DNA from: Coregonus clupeaformis
Lineage: Eukaryota; Chordata; Actinopteri; Salmoniformes; Salmonidae
DNA: 64,000 nucleotides
Direction: 5' to 3'
Assembly: GCF_020615455.1 (NCBI RefSeq)
Contig: NC_059203.1
Coordinates: 47,926,515-47,990,514 of the forward strand
In this document: positions 25,531-38,859 of the stretch, in pieces
How the letters are laid out: every line of letters begins with the position of its first letter
How positions within the stretch are numbered: position 1 is the first letter of the stretch
Program-made: the position numbers and the translations under genes
Notes under the pieces: model-generated
Databases searched by the model: none
Told to the model about the DNA's origin: nothing
The model's input: the letters and a program-made list of their open reading frames with translations, nothing else

Positions 25531-26316
25531 CAGTGGAGAGAACAAGTATTTGATATGCTGCCAATTTTGCAGGTTTTCCTACTTACAAAGCATGTAGAGG
25601 TCTGTAATTTTTATCATAGGTACACTTCAACTGTGAGAGACGGAATCTAAAACAAAAATCCAGAAAATCACATTTTCTGCAAAGGGGACAGGACGACTGC
25701 ACCGTATTGAGGGGAGGATGGATGGGGCCATGTATCACGAGATCTTGGCCAACAACCTCCTTCCCTCATTAAGAGCATTGAAGATGGGTCGTGACTGGGT
25801 CTTCCAGCATGACAACGACCCGAAACACACAGCCAGGGCAACTAAGGAGTGGCTCCGTAAGAAGCATCTCAAGGTCCTGGAGTGGCCTAGCCAGTCTCCA
25901 GACCTGAACCTAATAGAAAATCTTTGGAGGGAGCTGAAAGTCCGTATTGCCCAGCGACAGCCCCAAAACCTGAAGGATCTGGAGAAGGTCTGTATGGAGG
26001 AGTGGGCCAAAATCCCTGCTGCAGTGTGTGCAAACCTGGTCAAGACCTACAGGAAACGTATGATCTCTGTAATTGCAAAGAAAGGTTTCTGTACCAAATA
26101 TTAAGTTCTGCTTTTCTGATGTATCAAATACTTATGTCATGCAATAAAATGCAAATGAATTACTTAAAAATCATACAATGTGATTTTCTGGATTTTTAGA
26201 TTCCATCTCTCACAGTTGAAGTGTACCTATGATAAAAATTACAGACCTCTACAATGTTTTGTAAGTAGGAAAACCTGCAAAATCGGCAGTGTATCAAATA
26301 CTTGTTCTCCCCACTG
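25531..26316 (+). mobile_element. internally deleted Tc1-like element nested in the SB-type element
   Basis: The ends CAGTGGAGAGAACAAGTATT and AATACTTGTTCTCCCCACTG are inverted, with TA at 25529-25530 and 26317-26318. The inserted TA is inside the outer repeat of the surrounding element. At 786 bp it is about half of a full copy: the left arm joins directly to the middle of the transposase near 25678. The same family is at 52886-54378. Confidence 0.92.
25684..26104 (+). pseudogene. Tc1-like transposase, C-terminal half only
   Basis: About 139 codons of the catalytic half of a Tc1-type transposase, running from GTGRLHRIEGRMDGAMY-like sequence (first residues partly lost) to a TAA at 26102-26104. 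It keeps DNDPKHTARATKEWL with the second catalytic Asp. The third acidic site reads SPDLNLIENLW, where the family has NPIE, so the Pro before the motif is Leu here but the Glu is kept. The helix-turn-helix half and the first catalytic Asp are deleted, so the fragment cannot act. It is enclosed by matching inverted ends, which suggests that the deletion derivative moved with transposase supplied in trans. Confidence 0.85.
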
Positions 26317-26517
26317 TACATCTTAGCCAAATACATTTAAACTCAGTTTTCACAATTCCTGACATTTAATCCTAGTAAAAATTCCCTGTCTTAGGTCAGT
26401 TAGGATCACCACTTTATTTTAAGAATGTGAAATGTCAGAATAATAGTAGAGAGAATGATATATTTCAGCTTTTATTTCTTTCATCACATTCCCAGTGGGT
26501 CATAAGTTTACACTCAA

Positions 26518-27472
26518 TTAGTATTTGGTAGCATTGCCTTTAAATTGTTTAACTTGAGTCAACCGTTTCAGGTAGCCTTCCACAAGCTTCCCACAATAAT
26601 TTGGGTGAATTTTGGCACATTCCTCCTGACAGAGCTGGTGTTATTGAGTCAGGTTTGTAGGCCTCCTTGCTTGTTCAGTTCTGCCCACAACTTTTCTATA
26701 GGATTGAGGTCAGGGCTTTGTGATGGCCACTCCAATACCTTTGTTGTCCTTAAGCCATTTTGCCACAACTTTGGAAGTATGCTTGGGGTCATTGTCCATT
26801 TGGAAGACCCATTTGTGACTAAGCTTTAACTTCCTGACTGATGCCATCTATTTTGTGAAGTGCACCAGTCCCTCCTGCAGCAAAGCACCCCCACAGCATG
26901 ATGCTGCCACCCCCATGCTTCACGGTTGGGGATGATGTTCTTTGGCTTGCAAGCCACCCCCTTTTTCCTCCAAACATAACGATGGTCATTATGGCCAAAC
27001 AGTTATATTTTTGTTTCATCAGACCAGAGGACATTTCTTCAAAAAGTACAATCTTTGTCCCCATGTGCAGTTGCAAACTGTAGTCTGGCTTTTTTTATGG
27101 TGGTTTTGGAGCAGTGGCTTCTTCCTTGCTGAGCGGTCTTTCAGGTTATGTCGATATAGGACTCGTTTTACTGTGGATATAGATACTTTTGTACCTGTTT
27201 CCTCCAGCATCTTCACAATGCTTTGCTGTTGTTCTGGGATTTATTTGCACTATTCACACCAAAGTACGTTCATCTCTAGGAGCCAGAACGCCTCTCCTTC
27301 CTAAGCGGTATGATGGCTGCATGGTCCCATGGTGTTTATACTTGCGTACTATTGTTTGTACAGATGAACGTGGTACCTTCAGCCGTTTGGAAATTGCTCC
27401 CAAGGATGAACCAGACTTGTGGAGGTCTACCATTTTTTTCTGATGTCTTTTGATTTCTTTTGATTTTCCCAT
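26518..27472 (-). pseudogene. Sleeping Beauty-family transposase remnant
   Basis: Read on the minus strand from ATG 27472-27470 (MGKSKEI) to a TAA at 26520-26518. The N-terminal paired-like domain is recognisable (KMVDLHKSGSSLGAISKRL, then RSSVQTIVRKYKHHG) and is followed, after a frame change, by VSISTVKRVLYRHNLK and KKPLLQN. The catalytic core is broken by stops and by a shift around the first acidic motif. GGGSIMLWGCFAAGGTGALH is intact. Sequence after HKIDGI skips part of the core, joining to SQEVKA-like residues out of frame. Several indels make it non-functional. The copy at 47757-48778 is much better preserved and was used as the comparison. Confidence 0.88.
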
Positions 27473-27848
27473 GATGTCAAGCAAAGAGGCACTGAGTTTG
27501 AAGGTAGGCCTTGAAATACATCCACAGGTACACCTCCAATTGACTCAAATGATGTCAATTAGCCTATCAGAAGCTTCTAAAGCCATGACATAATATTCTG
27601 GAATTTTCCAAGCTTTTTAAAGGCACAGTAAACTTCTGACCCACTGGAATTGTGATACAGTGAATTATAAGTGAAATAATCTGTCTGTAAATAATTGTTG
27701 GAAAAATTACTTGTGTCATGCACAAAGTAGATGTCCTAACCGACTTGCCAAAACTATAGTTCGTTAACAATAAATTTGTGGAGTGGTTGAAAAAACGAGT
27801 TTTAATGACTCCAACCTAAGTGCATGTAAACTTCCAACTTCAACTGTA

Positions 27849-28134
27849 TGTGAGTAAATAAAAATCATGCCGGGTTCTATGTAGATACTGTAGATTAATA
27901 GGTAATAGCACGTATGTGGAATACAGTATACCTATAGGCTACTGTCAGGGGGGAGGGCTTAGTGGGCATGTGTCAGAGTGTATATGCCACCTCTTGGTGG
28001 GCATGCTGTGTGCTCTCACTAGACAAGTTGTGACTGTTTGACATTTAAATCTCAGACAAGCCTTCCATCATGTGTGGGCAGATTACAGTCATATCCATAT
28101 CTCTTCCGGACACCTGTTAATGACATTGTAATTA
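27849..28134. other. non-coding DNA, nothing recognised
   Basis: Short spacer between the Tc1 element and a CA repeat. No features were seen. Confidence 0.35.
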
Positions 28135-28178
28135 CACACAAACACACACACACATACACACACACACACACACACACA
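28135..28178. repeat. (CA)n microsatellite
   Basis: CA run with ACAAAC and ACATAC interruptions, directly followed by a LINE coding fragment. Confidence 0.95.
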
Positions 28179-28192
28179 GGTCCGCAGTGGCA

Positions 28193-28258
28193 AGGGTCAA
28201 GAGCTTCAAGTTCCTCGGTGTTCACATCATTGAGGACTTAACATGGTCCTCTCCATAG
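28193..28258 (+). pseudogene. LINE reverse transcriptase fragment (L2/CR1-type)
   Basis: About 20 codons reading RVKSFKFLGVHIIEDLTWS, a stretch found just after the reverse transcriptase core of fish L2/CR1-group LINEs. Sequence on either side does not continue it, and a CA repeat directly abuts the left side. It is a very small relic. Confidence 0.6.
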
Positions 28259-28265
28259 CTGCAGG

Positions 28266-28306
28266 AAATAGGGGCGCTGAGTGTGCTGCAGCACCCCCTG
28301 ATAAAT
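28266..28306 (+). repeat. inverted repeat arm, left
   Basis: ATAGGGGCGCTGAG followed by GCTGCAGCACCCCCTGATA. Its inverted counterpart is at about 33969-34013. It could be the end of an old DNA element or one of two scattered copies of a known salmonid repeat. No target duplication was found. Confidence 0.5.
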
Positions 28307-28624
28307 CAAAGGAGAAAAAAAAGATTATATTATATTAGAATAATTAACTAGGCCTTTATTACTCCTGTATGAGCGGAGGGAAATAATCCTCAGCACCATC
28401 TATTATTGATTAGATGCATTATTACCACTACACTGCTGTTCATTGATTATTGATAGCCATTACCATTAGTATCTATATATTTTAACCTGCTACTGGTCAC
28501 TGTTACTCCTGTTCACATGTATTATTACCACTAGCATATTACTATCAGTGTTTAATCATTCCTGCAACCAGTCACTTTCAGCCCTGTTTACATGGATATC
28601 CGCCTATCACGCCTACACTAACCC

Positions 28625-28869
<245 letters not shown>

Positions 28870-28982
28870 AACCACAACTTATGCTACTGCCATACTGTTT
28901 AATATTATTATTATTTATCTTGCTACCAGTCACTTTCTCCTAATCCCCCGCGTACATGTACATTTTCTGCTATTCATTAGCG

Positions 28983-29035
28983 CGCACACACACACACACA
29001 CACACACAGGCACACAAACACACACACACAGGCAT
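28983..29035. repeat. (CA)n microsatellite
   Basis: CA run interrupted by GGCACACAAA and GGCATGCACG. Confidence 0.93.
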
Positions 29036-31220
29036 GCACGGACACACATATACTCTGCTGGCTTTTCAGGGAGGACCTGCCAGAACAAAAAGCCAATGTG
29101 ATAGGTCTACAGAAAGGAACTGCTTATGTAAAGCCGACCTTTTAGGAAGGTATATACAGCCTCTCTGTTGTTCTTATCTTCCTGCCTCCGCTCCAATCAC
29201 TCCTTGTCTCTATTCGTCTCTCCCTCTATAAACGGCTCTACCTCACTTCTATCTGACATGTCCAAAACCTTATGGAACTAAGAGACAGTTATAACAGACA
29301 AACATTCCGGCAATGTTATGCGCTTCGTAAACCCTCCTGGCAGAAGCTAGTAGGACATTTTATATTGAGTGGTACACACAGCACACCTAAATAGACATAC
29401 CCAAAATGTATTATTTTTTCATGAGATGGCTATAAACAATAACTGGTAAGGTTGCATAGTTTTAGAAAGGTCTGGAACTCACCTTTCTGGTAACAATTGT
29501 TATAAATTGCCGAGGTCTACTCACTTTTGAGAACACAAACTCAAGTACCGGTACATAGTACAGATATTATGAAAATATATGAAAATGTGAAAAATCTTAT
29601 ATGATTGTTGAATATCCTTGAAATGACTGAAATGCTATCTAAATATAGTAACAATCAAATTATAAATGACTTGCTGTAAGATTTCACCTTTCTTATAACT
29701 GTAAAACAAATATGATCATACTTAGTGACAGTACAATATTGGCACCATTTCATATTGACGACAGAGAATTTTCTCCTAAACATCCACTGAGCGGCGCAGA
29801 GACACCATTTAAAAGTGTGCAGACTCTTTACAACTTCAGCTTTACGCACAAAGTCACTTTGTCCATCTGTGACCAAGAGAAAGTGGTCTTGTTTTAATTC
29901 TATACAATTACTTAGTATTTCTTCATGTTGAAAGCTCTAAATCCGTCTGAGAATATCACATGGAGATGCAACCATCGCTGTTGGATTCGCTGGACTGACC
30001 CTTTTCATATGCTATCTCCCAGGCTGGGCTCCATTGCTCATAGGAAGAGCAAATTGATTATTTTACTGGATAGGCCAGAAAATGTGACACTTCATTTCCT
30101 GTGCAAATGTGGGGTCTGAAACCTAACACATCAAGTCAGCTCCGCTGAGAGAGTGGTAGCGGAGAGCAGACAGATGGGGCTTTCTGGCACTTTCTGGCAC
30201 TTTCTGGCACTTTCTGGCACTGGACCCTACGATATTCACAGGGCACTTTGTACACCAAAATGTCAGTCGTAACTGGTCCAGAACCACTCAAAGTCCTCCA
30301 TATAGGGGACTTAACATCAACAATTGTAAATAAGTGACTGACATGTAATTTCATCGGGGAGACTAAGGGCTCTATTTTCGGCTGCCGCTATGGCGGTGCA
30401 AGTGCCAAACACACGTTAGTTTGCAATTTCAGCATTTAAAAACTGGCGCTATGGCATTTTCCACCCCATGCGCCAGGTTCAGCAATATCCTGTCTAATAT
30501 CAGCTCGCTTGCCCTGAGGTGGGAGGGGTTGCAATATTTGAGGTGTGTCCTTGAAAACAAGCGCAAAAGTGACAATTCCATGCAGTGCATATTGGGAGAT
30601 TTAAGACCAACGAAAAGCAGGTTTTAGCGGTAATGCGGTTGGTAATGGCATGGATTTTGTGTGCGAGAGAGGAGATGTGCTTTTTGTTCCGCTAACCCTT
30701 ATATTAATACACAGAAAAAACATATGTTTTTTTCCATTTGGTTTCATTTGATAAAAAATTAAGCATATAGCCTCCCCTGCCCAATGCATTCACCAAGTAG
30801 CCAAGCCTATCAATAAAGGGTTTGGCTCATAAGACTGCTTAATAAATCAATCTTAATCACCAAAGCTTTATTAAATGGTCAAGTTTGGGAGCAGCAAAAC
30901 AGTGAGGGGACATCCCCTTTTTATGTATGTATTGTGTAGGCCTACATTATTTTAGCCAGCTCCCGTTTTGGACGTGTGTAAAAACCCCTGTAGGCTACAT
31001 GTCCATATGCCCATCATGGAACCAGAGATGAGATGATGCTGGTGTATTTAGAACTTATTTTCCAGTAACAATTGCTTGTTTTCCATTTCATAATTACAAA
31101 CCAAGCCTGTAGGCTATAACCAGTGTGAATGCTATATTTAACAATATATGTCCATACAGGGGCGTCAGTTGAGTATGGCAGGCTCCATACCCTAGCTCAA
31201 GACCAAAAAATTTAAAAGTA
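29036..31220. other. non-coding DNA with minor repeats
   Basis: At 30178-30222 a 10-bp unit CTTTCTGGCA repeats about four times. At 30362 a segment starting AGGGCTCTATTTTCGGCTG resembles the end of a common fish DNA element, but its other end was not found. CAGGGGCG at about 31157 also looks like a hAT end. Nothing else was recognised. Confidence 0.35.
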
Positions 31221-32983
31221 CCCTCTTAGAAAAAAGGATTCCAAAAGGGTTCTTTGCGGAGGGATAGAGTTCTACCAAGAACCGTTTTGATCAGAAAAAC
31301 CCTTTTTGGAAGACAAGGTTCTTTGTAAGGCAAAGGGTTCTACCTAGAACCTTTAACATCCTAAGAACTGTTTTTGGAAGAAAGGGTTCTTCGATGATTC
31401 TTTGGAAGGCAAGAAAGATTATTTGGAAAGCAAGAAGGGTTCTACCTACAACCATATACAATATTTCCTAACATGCTCTATTGCTGGGAGATTTTCAGAA
31501 TTGTTTGTTTTACAATACATTACCAAAAGTATGTGGACACCTGCTTGTCAAACATCTCATTCCAAAATCATGGGTATTAATATAGAGTTGGTCCCCCCTT
31601 TGCAGCTATAACAGCCGCCACTCTTCTAGGAAGGCTTTCCACTAGATGTTGGAACATTGCTGCGGGGACTTGCTTCCATTCAGCCACAAGAGCATTAGTG
31701 AGTTCGAGCACTGATGTTTGCCGATTAGGCCTGGCTCACAGTCGGCATTCCAATTAATCCCAAAGGTGTTCGATGGCGTTGAGGTCAGGGCTCTGTGTAG
31801 GCCAATCATGTTCTTCCACACCGATCTCGACAAACTATTTCTGTATGGACCTCACTTTGTGCACGGGGGCATTGTCATGCTGAAACAGGAAAGAACCTTC
31901 CACAACCTGTTGCCACGAGGTTGGATGCACAGAATCGTCTAGAATGTAATTGTATGCTGTAGAGTTAAGATTTCCCTTCACTGGAAATAAGGGGCCTAGC
32001 CTGAACTATGAAAAACAGCCCCAGACCATTATTCCTCCTCCACCAAACTTTACAGTTGGCATTATGCATTGGGGCAGATAGTGTTCTCCTGGCATCCGCC
32101 AAACCCAGATTAGTCTGTAAAACTGCCAGATTGCCATCCTATTCCATCCTATGATGGTGCTACGTTGAAAGTCACTGAGCTCTTCAGTATGGGCCATTCT
32201 ACTGCCAATGTTTGTCTATGGAGATTGCATGGCTGTGTGCTCGATTTTATACACCTGTCAGCAACAGTGTGGCTGAAATAGCCGAAACCACTAATTTGAA
32301 GGGGTGTCTACATACTTTTGTATATATAGTGTATGTGTTTTTGCATGCACATTGATTGGTTGATACATTATATGCTACACAAAGATAAATAACATAGTTT
32401 TCTAAACTAATCCAATGTTAGTCATTGGATTTATTGCACCCGTTACTGAGATGGTTGTACCAGTTTAGATGATTGAGGTAGTCTCAGTATTCAAGCACCC
32501 TTACCCTGGCAGTTCTTCTGAATGCAGGCTGCAGGTGATTAACAATTCCACTTGTTGGCTATGCTAACTCTGTCTGGATTCCAATAGGAATTACACATCA
32601 CTTTGCAAGCCAGCATAATGTGACTTGCAGGCCTGATGTGGCCTGTAAACCAGGATATTCCTAACACCACTGTGCTGGGGTATAACTAGGCCCTCAAAGA
32701 AAGGCCTTATGATATATTTAATGTATTGTCATAAATAATACAATTTTAAAGGCTAATAAGACTGATGGAACAGTTCATAGAGGTTTCTAGGAAGAACCCT
32801 CCAAAGATAAAATGGATATTGCTAGAACCTATCATAGAGGGTTCTTGGCAGAACCCTTCATAGAGGGTTATAGGTAGAACCATATACAGGGGGTTCTTTG
32901 AAGAACCCTACATAGATGGTTCTAGATTAAACCCTCTGCAAAGGGTTCTACCCAGCATCAAAAAGGGTTTCCCTATGGGAGTG
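31221..32983. mobile_element. TA-flanked element rich in AGGGTTCT/AGAACCCT words
   Basis: Two blocks (31221-31460 and 32770-32983) are full of AGGGTTCT and its complement AGAACCCT, as expected for a long imperfect hairpin. The outer ends CCCTCTTAGAAAAAAGG and CCCTATGGGAGTG are weakly inverted, with TA outside both (31219-31220, 32984-32985). The family is known to me as a common salmonid non-autonomous element. Boundaries are tentative. A Tc1-like element sits inside it. Confidence 0.5.
31513..32331 (-). mobile_element. Tc1-like element, internally deleted
   Basis: The left end carries CCAAAAGTATGTGGACACC. The right end carries GGTGTCTACATACTTTTGTA followed by TATATAGTG, inverted. TA lies outside both (31511-31512, 32332-32333). 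Length is 819 bp. Minus-strand coding relics include GGGGIMVWGCFS near 32006 and a C-terminal piece near 31640-31830, all with breaks. Confidence 0.82.
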
Positions 32984-32985
32984 TA

Positions 32986-34156
32986 GGCTCCAAAAAAGTT
33001 GACTAAAATCATTCCAATCCCGATTAAAATATCGGAACTAGATGCTGCCAGCCTGCACGCCTTTCTCTCAGAGAGCAAAGACAGTGCCATACAGGTGTTT
33101 GCTTTGCCGGTCAGCCGTTAAGGCAGATTGCTTTGAATTTGATGTTGTCATTTGAACTCGGCCTTGTAAGCCTTGCTTGTAAGCCTGTTTTATGCTCCGG
33201 TTACTTTTACATTGATGTTGGCATAGGCGAGGGGAAGATAAGCTTCCACTAAAGTAAATGTAATTAAATTAGCCAAAATTAGCTATATAAATACTTGTGC
33301 CTATACAGAAATAAATACAATCATTCTAAATACTACTCCAGAGAACATGATTTGGCCACAGAGTATAATTAGCTTCTTTAAAAAATGTGCTGTTTGGTCA
33401 GCGCGTGCCACAAATAGCATGCCAAATAGCTGATTGTTGAGTTGCAGTGGATAGTGAAAAGCAGTTAAATAGGCTTATGCCTATTGCAATATTTCAAAAT
33501 ACAATCGTAGGAAAAACTGTTTAGAAAGCAAATGGCTATTGCTGAAAAGATTAGACAAAGAAAATACTCTAATCTGTCTCTAGTAATCAAAATTCTCAAC
33601 TCCCAATTGAGCGAACAGTAGCCGAGTCATTCTTAATATGTGGTGCTTTTTGGATCTCATAACGTTTTTAGTATTCTATCAGAAAAAGGACCAAGAAAAT
33701 GTGGGTGCATTTTCCAACCTCTTAGGTGCAATCCTAAAAGGGTGGAACTTAACATGATGGAAATGTTGGGCTTAAATTGAGCTAGCTTAATGGTCAACAT
33801 ATGAAAAGGATTTTACCTTCTCTATTCAACATATGTTAACATTATGACATTTTGTAAATTTTCACTATAATTTAGCCTAACAGGGTGGAAGTTTAAGAGT
33901 GGGACATACAGACTAAAAATGTTCTCCGCTCACACAGGAGCTATATGGCCTAGTTCAATAATTCTGTGGATTTTAATGTATCAGGGGGTGCTGCAGCAAT
34001 CTCAGCACCCCTACTTCCAACGGCAATGCAGAGTAGGAATGACCCAGCCCCTGAATCTTATTGGCACCAGCTAAGAGCATCTGCCATATCCCCGTGAGTG
34101 CATATCCCCGGTGAGTGCGCATATTCATTGCCTTTATCATTGGATCAGTACCACTA
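32986..34156. other. non-coding DNA, nothing recognised
   Basis: AT-rich, with no exon or element recognised except the right inverted arm near 33969-34013 listed separately. Confidence 0.35.
33969..34013 (-). repeat. inverted repeat arm, right
   Basis: TATCAGGGGGTGCTGCAGCA followed by CTCAGCACCCCTA, the reverse complement of the arm at 28266-28306 with a few mismatches. About 5.7 kb separates the two arms. Confidence 0.5.
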
Positions 34157-34838
34157 ACCAGGTTTCCACCCAGCCTTTTTATGAGAGTAAAGTACATGTC
34201 AGATAAAATAAATGTATGACAGGTCCGATGGAAACAGAAAATGTGTCGGTAAACTTTCCAAATGTCGACAAAACAAAATACGCTAGACAAGGTGGGATCT
34301 TTTTGTGTCGGTAAAATGAATTATGGAAATGCTTTTATGCGGAAATATTGATATAATAGCCACCATATCAAAGTAAATTTGGAGTGAAGTAAAAGTAAAA
34401 GTATAAATAGTACAGATATCCCAAAAAACTACTCAAGTAGTATTTTAAAGTATTTTTACTTAAATACTATACACAACTGTCATATAGGCCATATGTGCGC
34501 TCTAGCCAACAGCCACAATCTGCACCCTGTTGGATAGAGTGCACATGCCAATACCAGAGTGGGCACAGTCGCTATATAACGCAACATTTCTTTGTGAGAA
34601 AACCATCAGTAGAGTTGAAAATGCGATGGAAATCCATTTAACATGTCTTTTTTATTTAGTACATGGGAATTTAACCACAAAATATATTTGTATGTGCACT
34701 ACGTCATCAAGCACAGCCTTTTATCTGCAACAAGTCAATTTGATGGAAACACATCTCTGGTGGGAAAATCTGTTTTTATGCAGATTTTAGAATATACGCA
34801 TGAAAATCTGTCGCCAATTGGATGGAAACCTAGCTACT
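34157..34838. mobile_element. probable non-autonomous DNA element with GGTTTCCA ends
   Basis: Left AACCAGGTTTCCACCCAG and right TTGGATGGAAACCTAGCTA are inverted over about 14 bp. The interior is AT-rich with several ATGGAAA words and no transposase. No clear target duplication. A related ATGGAAACAC word recurs near 35546, so the true element may be longer. Confidence 0.4.
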
Positions 34839-34901
34839 GGAAAGTTTTTTGGTGCACAATAATTTCCTCCTCCAGGCTAGGTGGACGTCATATTGTACTA
34901 T

Positions 34902-35600
<699 letters not shown>

Positions 35601-35663
35601 GAGAGACAGAGAGAGAGCGAGAGAAAGTGGAATAGAGAGAGAGAGCAAGAGAGAGAAAGCGGA

Positions 35664-35743
<80 letters not shown>
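35601..35743. repeat. (GA)n microsatellite with interruptions
   Basis: GA runs with AAAGTGGAATA and AAAGCGGAATA interruptions at the left, pure GA from about 35666. Confidence 0.96.
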
Positions 35744-35747
<4 letters not shown>

Positions 35748-35793
35748 CATGACTGTGAATGAGCTGAGAGACAAAGTAAGAAGAGCATTCTAC

Positions 35794-35913
35794 GGTCCTC
35801 TGTAGCTCAATTGGTAGAGCATGGCGCTTGTAACGCCAGGGTAGTGGGTTCGATCCCCGGGACCACCCATACATAAAAATGTATGCACACATGACTGTAA
35901 GTCACTTTGGCAT
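35794..35913 (+). mobile_element. tRNA-derived SINE, tail core missing
   Basis: The head folds as a tRNA: A box TAGCTCAATTGGTAGAGC, anticodon arm TGGCG-CTTGTAA-CGCCA (anticodon TGT, Thr-like), B box GGTTCGATCCC, then ACATAAAAATGTATGCACAC and CTGTAAGTCACTTTGG. In complete copies of this SINE type the last word runs into GATAAAAGCGTCTGCTAAAT. That part is absent here. The tRNA-like head points to RNA polymerase III transcription of the ancestor. Confidence 0.85.
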
Positions 35914-36823
<910 letters not shown>

Positions 36824-36840
36824 CTCTCTCTCTCTCTCTG

Positions 36841-37910
36841 TCTTTTCATCTCTTCCACTCCCTTTCTCTCAACAGCTGGAGAGCCCCAATACCTGAACTC
36901 ACATCCTGCTACTATCTCCACCCAATCCCTACCTCTATCTCTCCATCCCTCTCGCTCTCCCTCCTCTCCCTCTGTCGCTCTCTTTCAGTGGCTGTCAGAT
37001 CCCTTTAGTAAAAAGCAGTTAAATCAGTCTGTGAATATTCCAATCCTGTGATAAGGAGAAGCTTTGTCCCACTGCACTCTGGGTAATGCAGCTCCCCATT
37101 GTTGGCTGACATGGCTCCATTGAGGAGCCGGCTTTAGCGCCGATAGCATCGCCACATTGCATGCACACACTGCCAGATAAAGGCCTATCCAACACGACAC
37201 ACGCACACCAACGCCTCCCAAACAAGCCCCAATCCGATCAGCACAGGAGAGGCAGGAAGGAGACGCTCTAACACAAAATAAAGACAAATAAGATAAACAT
37301 GCCGTAACAATATTAACATTATTACAGGGAGCAGGTGGGCTCTAAAAGGAGGAAATGCAATTCTCCATCTACCAGCCTGGTGGATCCTGTCACCGCACGG
37401 TCCGCAACATCGGCAGGCAAGAGTGACCAATTACAGGCAACCTTACCGCGCATCTGGACCTGCACCAGCCAATCACATGTCATCTTCACATTGCACCTCT
37501 GTCTGACATTAGAACACCACGTATCCAGAGAAACAGCTTCACGGTTCCATTTTCTTCACGACAACTGGATACAGGTCTTCCATTTCTCTGTCATTTTTAA
37601 GTCCGTAAGAGGGCAGAGGAGCCGCCGCCCCCTCTTCACAGGCTGACTGAGTGGCCAATCAACAATCAGTGCTGGCCGTGAGAAACCTGTACTTTTCATC
37701 CCTGTAATCATTTCCATCAAAGACCTCACTGTCCCTGACAAGGCTTCACAAATCTTCACAGATTCAAATCAGACAGAAACCTTCCTCAAGGACAGGAGGC
37801 ACCAAGCAAACGACACATTGAAACCCAAACATTTATCTATACTTTTATCCACTGTCTGTCACTGCAAATAAAACCTTTTCTATAAACACCTTGGGCATTC
37901 AAATAAAAAT
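36841..37910. other. non-coding DNA, nothing recognised
   Basis: 37010-37320 is unique and GC-richer than average. I tested it on both strands for alpha-2/delta exons and saw none. Confidence 0.35.
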
Positions 37911-37924
37911 TAGAGCTGGGATGA

Positions 37925-38014
37925 AAAAATAAAAAATAAAATATGTATTCACTAACTGTAAGTCGCTCTGGATAAGAGCGTCTGCTAAATGACGTAAATG
38001 TAAATGTAAATGTA
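37925..38014 (+). mobile_element. SINE 3' tail fragment
   Basis: TAACTGTAAGTCGCTCTGGA followed by TAAGAGCGTCTGCTAAATGA and TAAATG repeats, the conserved tail of fish tRNA-derived SINEs. The tRNA-like head is absent. Confidence 0.85.
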
Positions 38015-38859
38015 ATAAACAGAAAATTATAGACACCGACCAAACCGACCACTTATCGTGGACATTTTTCTGATATTGTTCATTACAGTATTACTTTCGT
38101 CAACAATAACTATGACAAAAAATACTTGTGAATGACCTATTTTTCCTGCCTAAAACTATGACGATAACAAAACGAGATACCCTGGGAAAAAACGCGAACT
38201 ATTACAAATTACTTTTCATATTAGTCATTTAATTGAATATGAAGCTCCTTTTCATCTGTTTTGTCCAATCCTAAACATGCATGCACAATATTTCATGTAA
38301 TCCTCTCATTGGCAAAATTGACATCTTTCAGTCATGTGGTCTGATTGAGCTGATCTGCCCGGCTCTCCCTCACAGCTCCCAGGCAGTCACTTCAGTCACT
38401 TGTCAATCTTTTGAACATATGTAAATCCACTTGACTTGTAACTAACCTCAACTAGAAACAATGTTTACTCTCATGTAGGCTATTTTTGCTTTGATCACAA
38501 AATAAGCTCTATTTTCCCATGTGTGCGCCTTTATCCATTCATCTGTGTTGTGTTCATCTGCTTTGCACTCTTGTGCCTTGGTCCGCAAATGCAAGTTGTG
38601 GTTGCTTTTTTCCTATGGGAAAAACAAATGCTATTGTTGAATATTAGGAGTACAGTAATACTTCTAGCCTTTTTGTAAAGCTAAAATTCTCCCCTTATCA
38701 AAGAAACCACTGTTATTTACTCCCCTTCACGGTTATGATGGGGAGGAAATCTGAGCTGTACATTGTTTAACCTGTAGCTAAGGCTTTATAGCCTATATGG
38801 TTAATTATGGCTGGCATTGGTTACAATCTGCCACAATATCAATGTTGCCAGCTAAGTTA

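Larger units (their letters stand above)
25507..27846 (-). mobile_element. Sleeping Beauty-family Tc1-like element, host of a nested Tc1
   Basis: The ends CAGTTGAAGTCGGAAGTTTA and TAAACTTCCAACTTCAACTG are inverted, with TA outside both (25505-25506, 27847-27848). Inner direct-repeat copies with CCAGTGGGTCATAAGTTTAC (near 26491) and the corresponding site near 27630 show the paired IR/DR ends typical of the salmonid family from which Sleeping Beauty was reconstructed. Another Tc1 family is inserted at a TA inside the left outer repeat. Without that insert the element is about 1.55 kb. The transposase is on the minus strand and broken. Confidence 0.93.

Noticed and set aside
35794..35868. Genuine tRNA-Thr (TGT) gene
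   Set aside because: The fold is tRNA-like, but it continues into SINE body sequence (ATGTATGCACACATGACTG) and is flanked by repeats. It is a SINE head.
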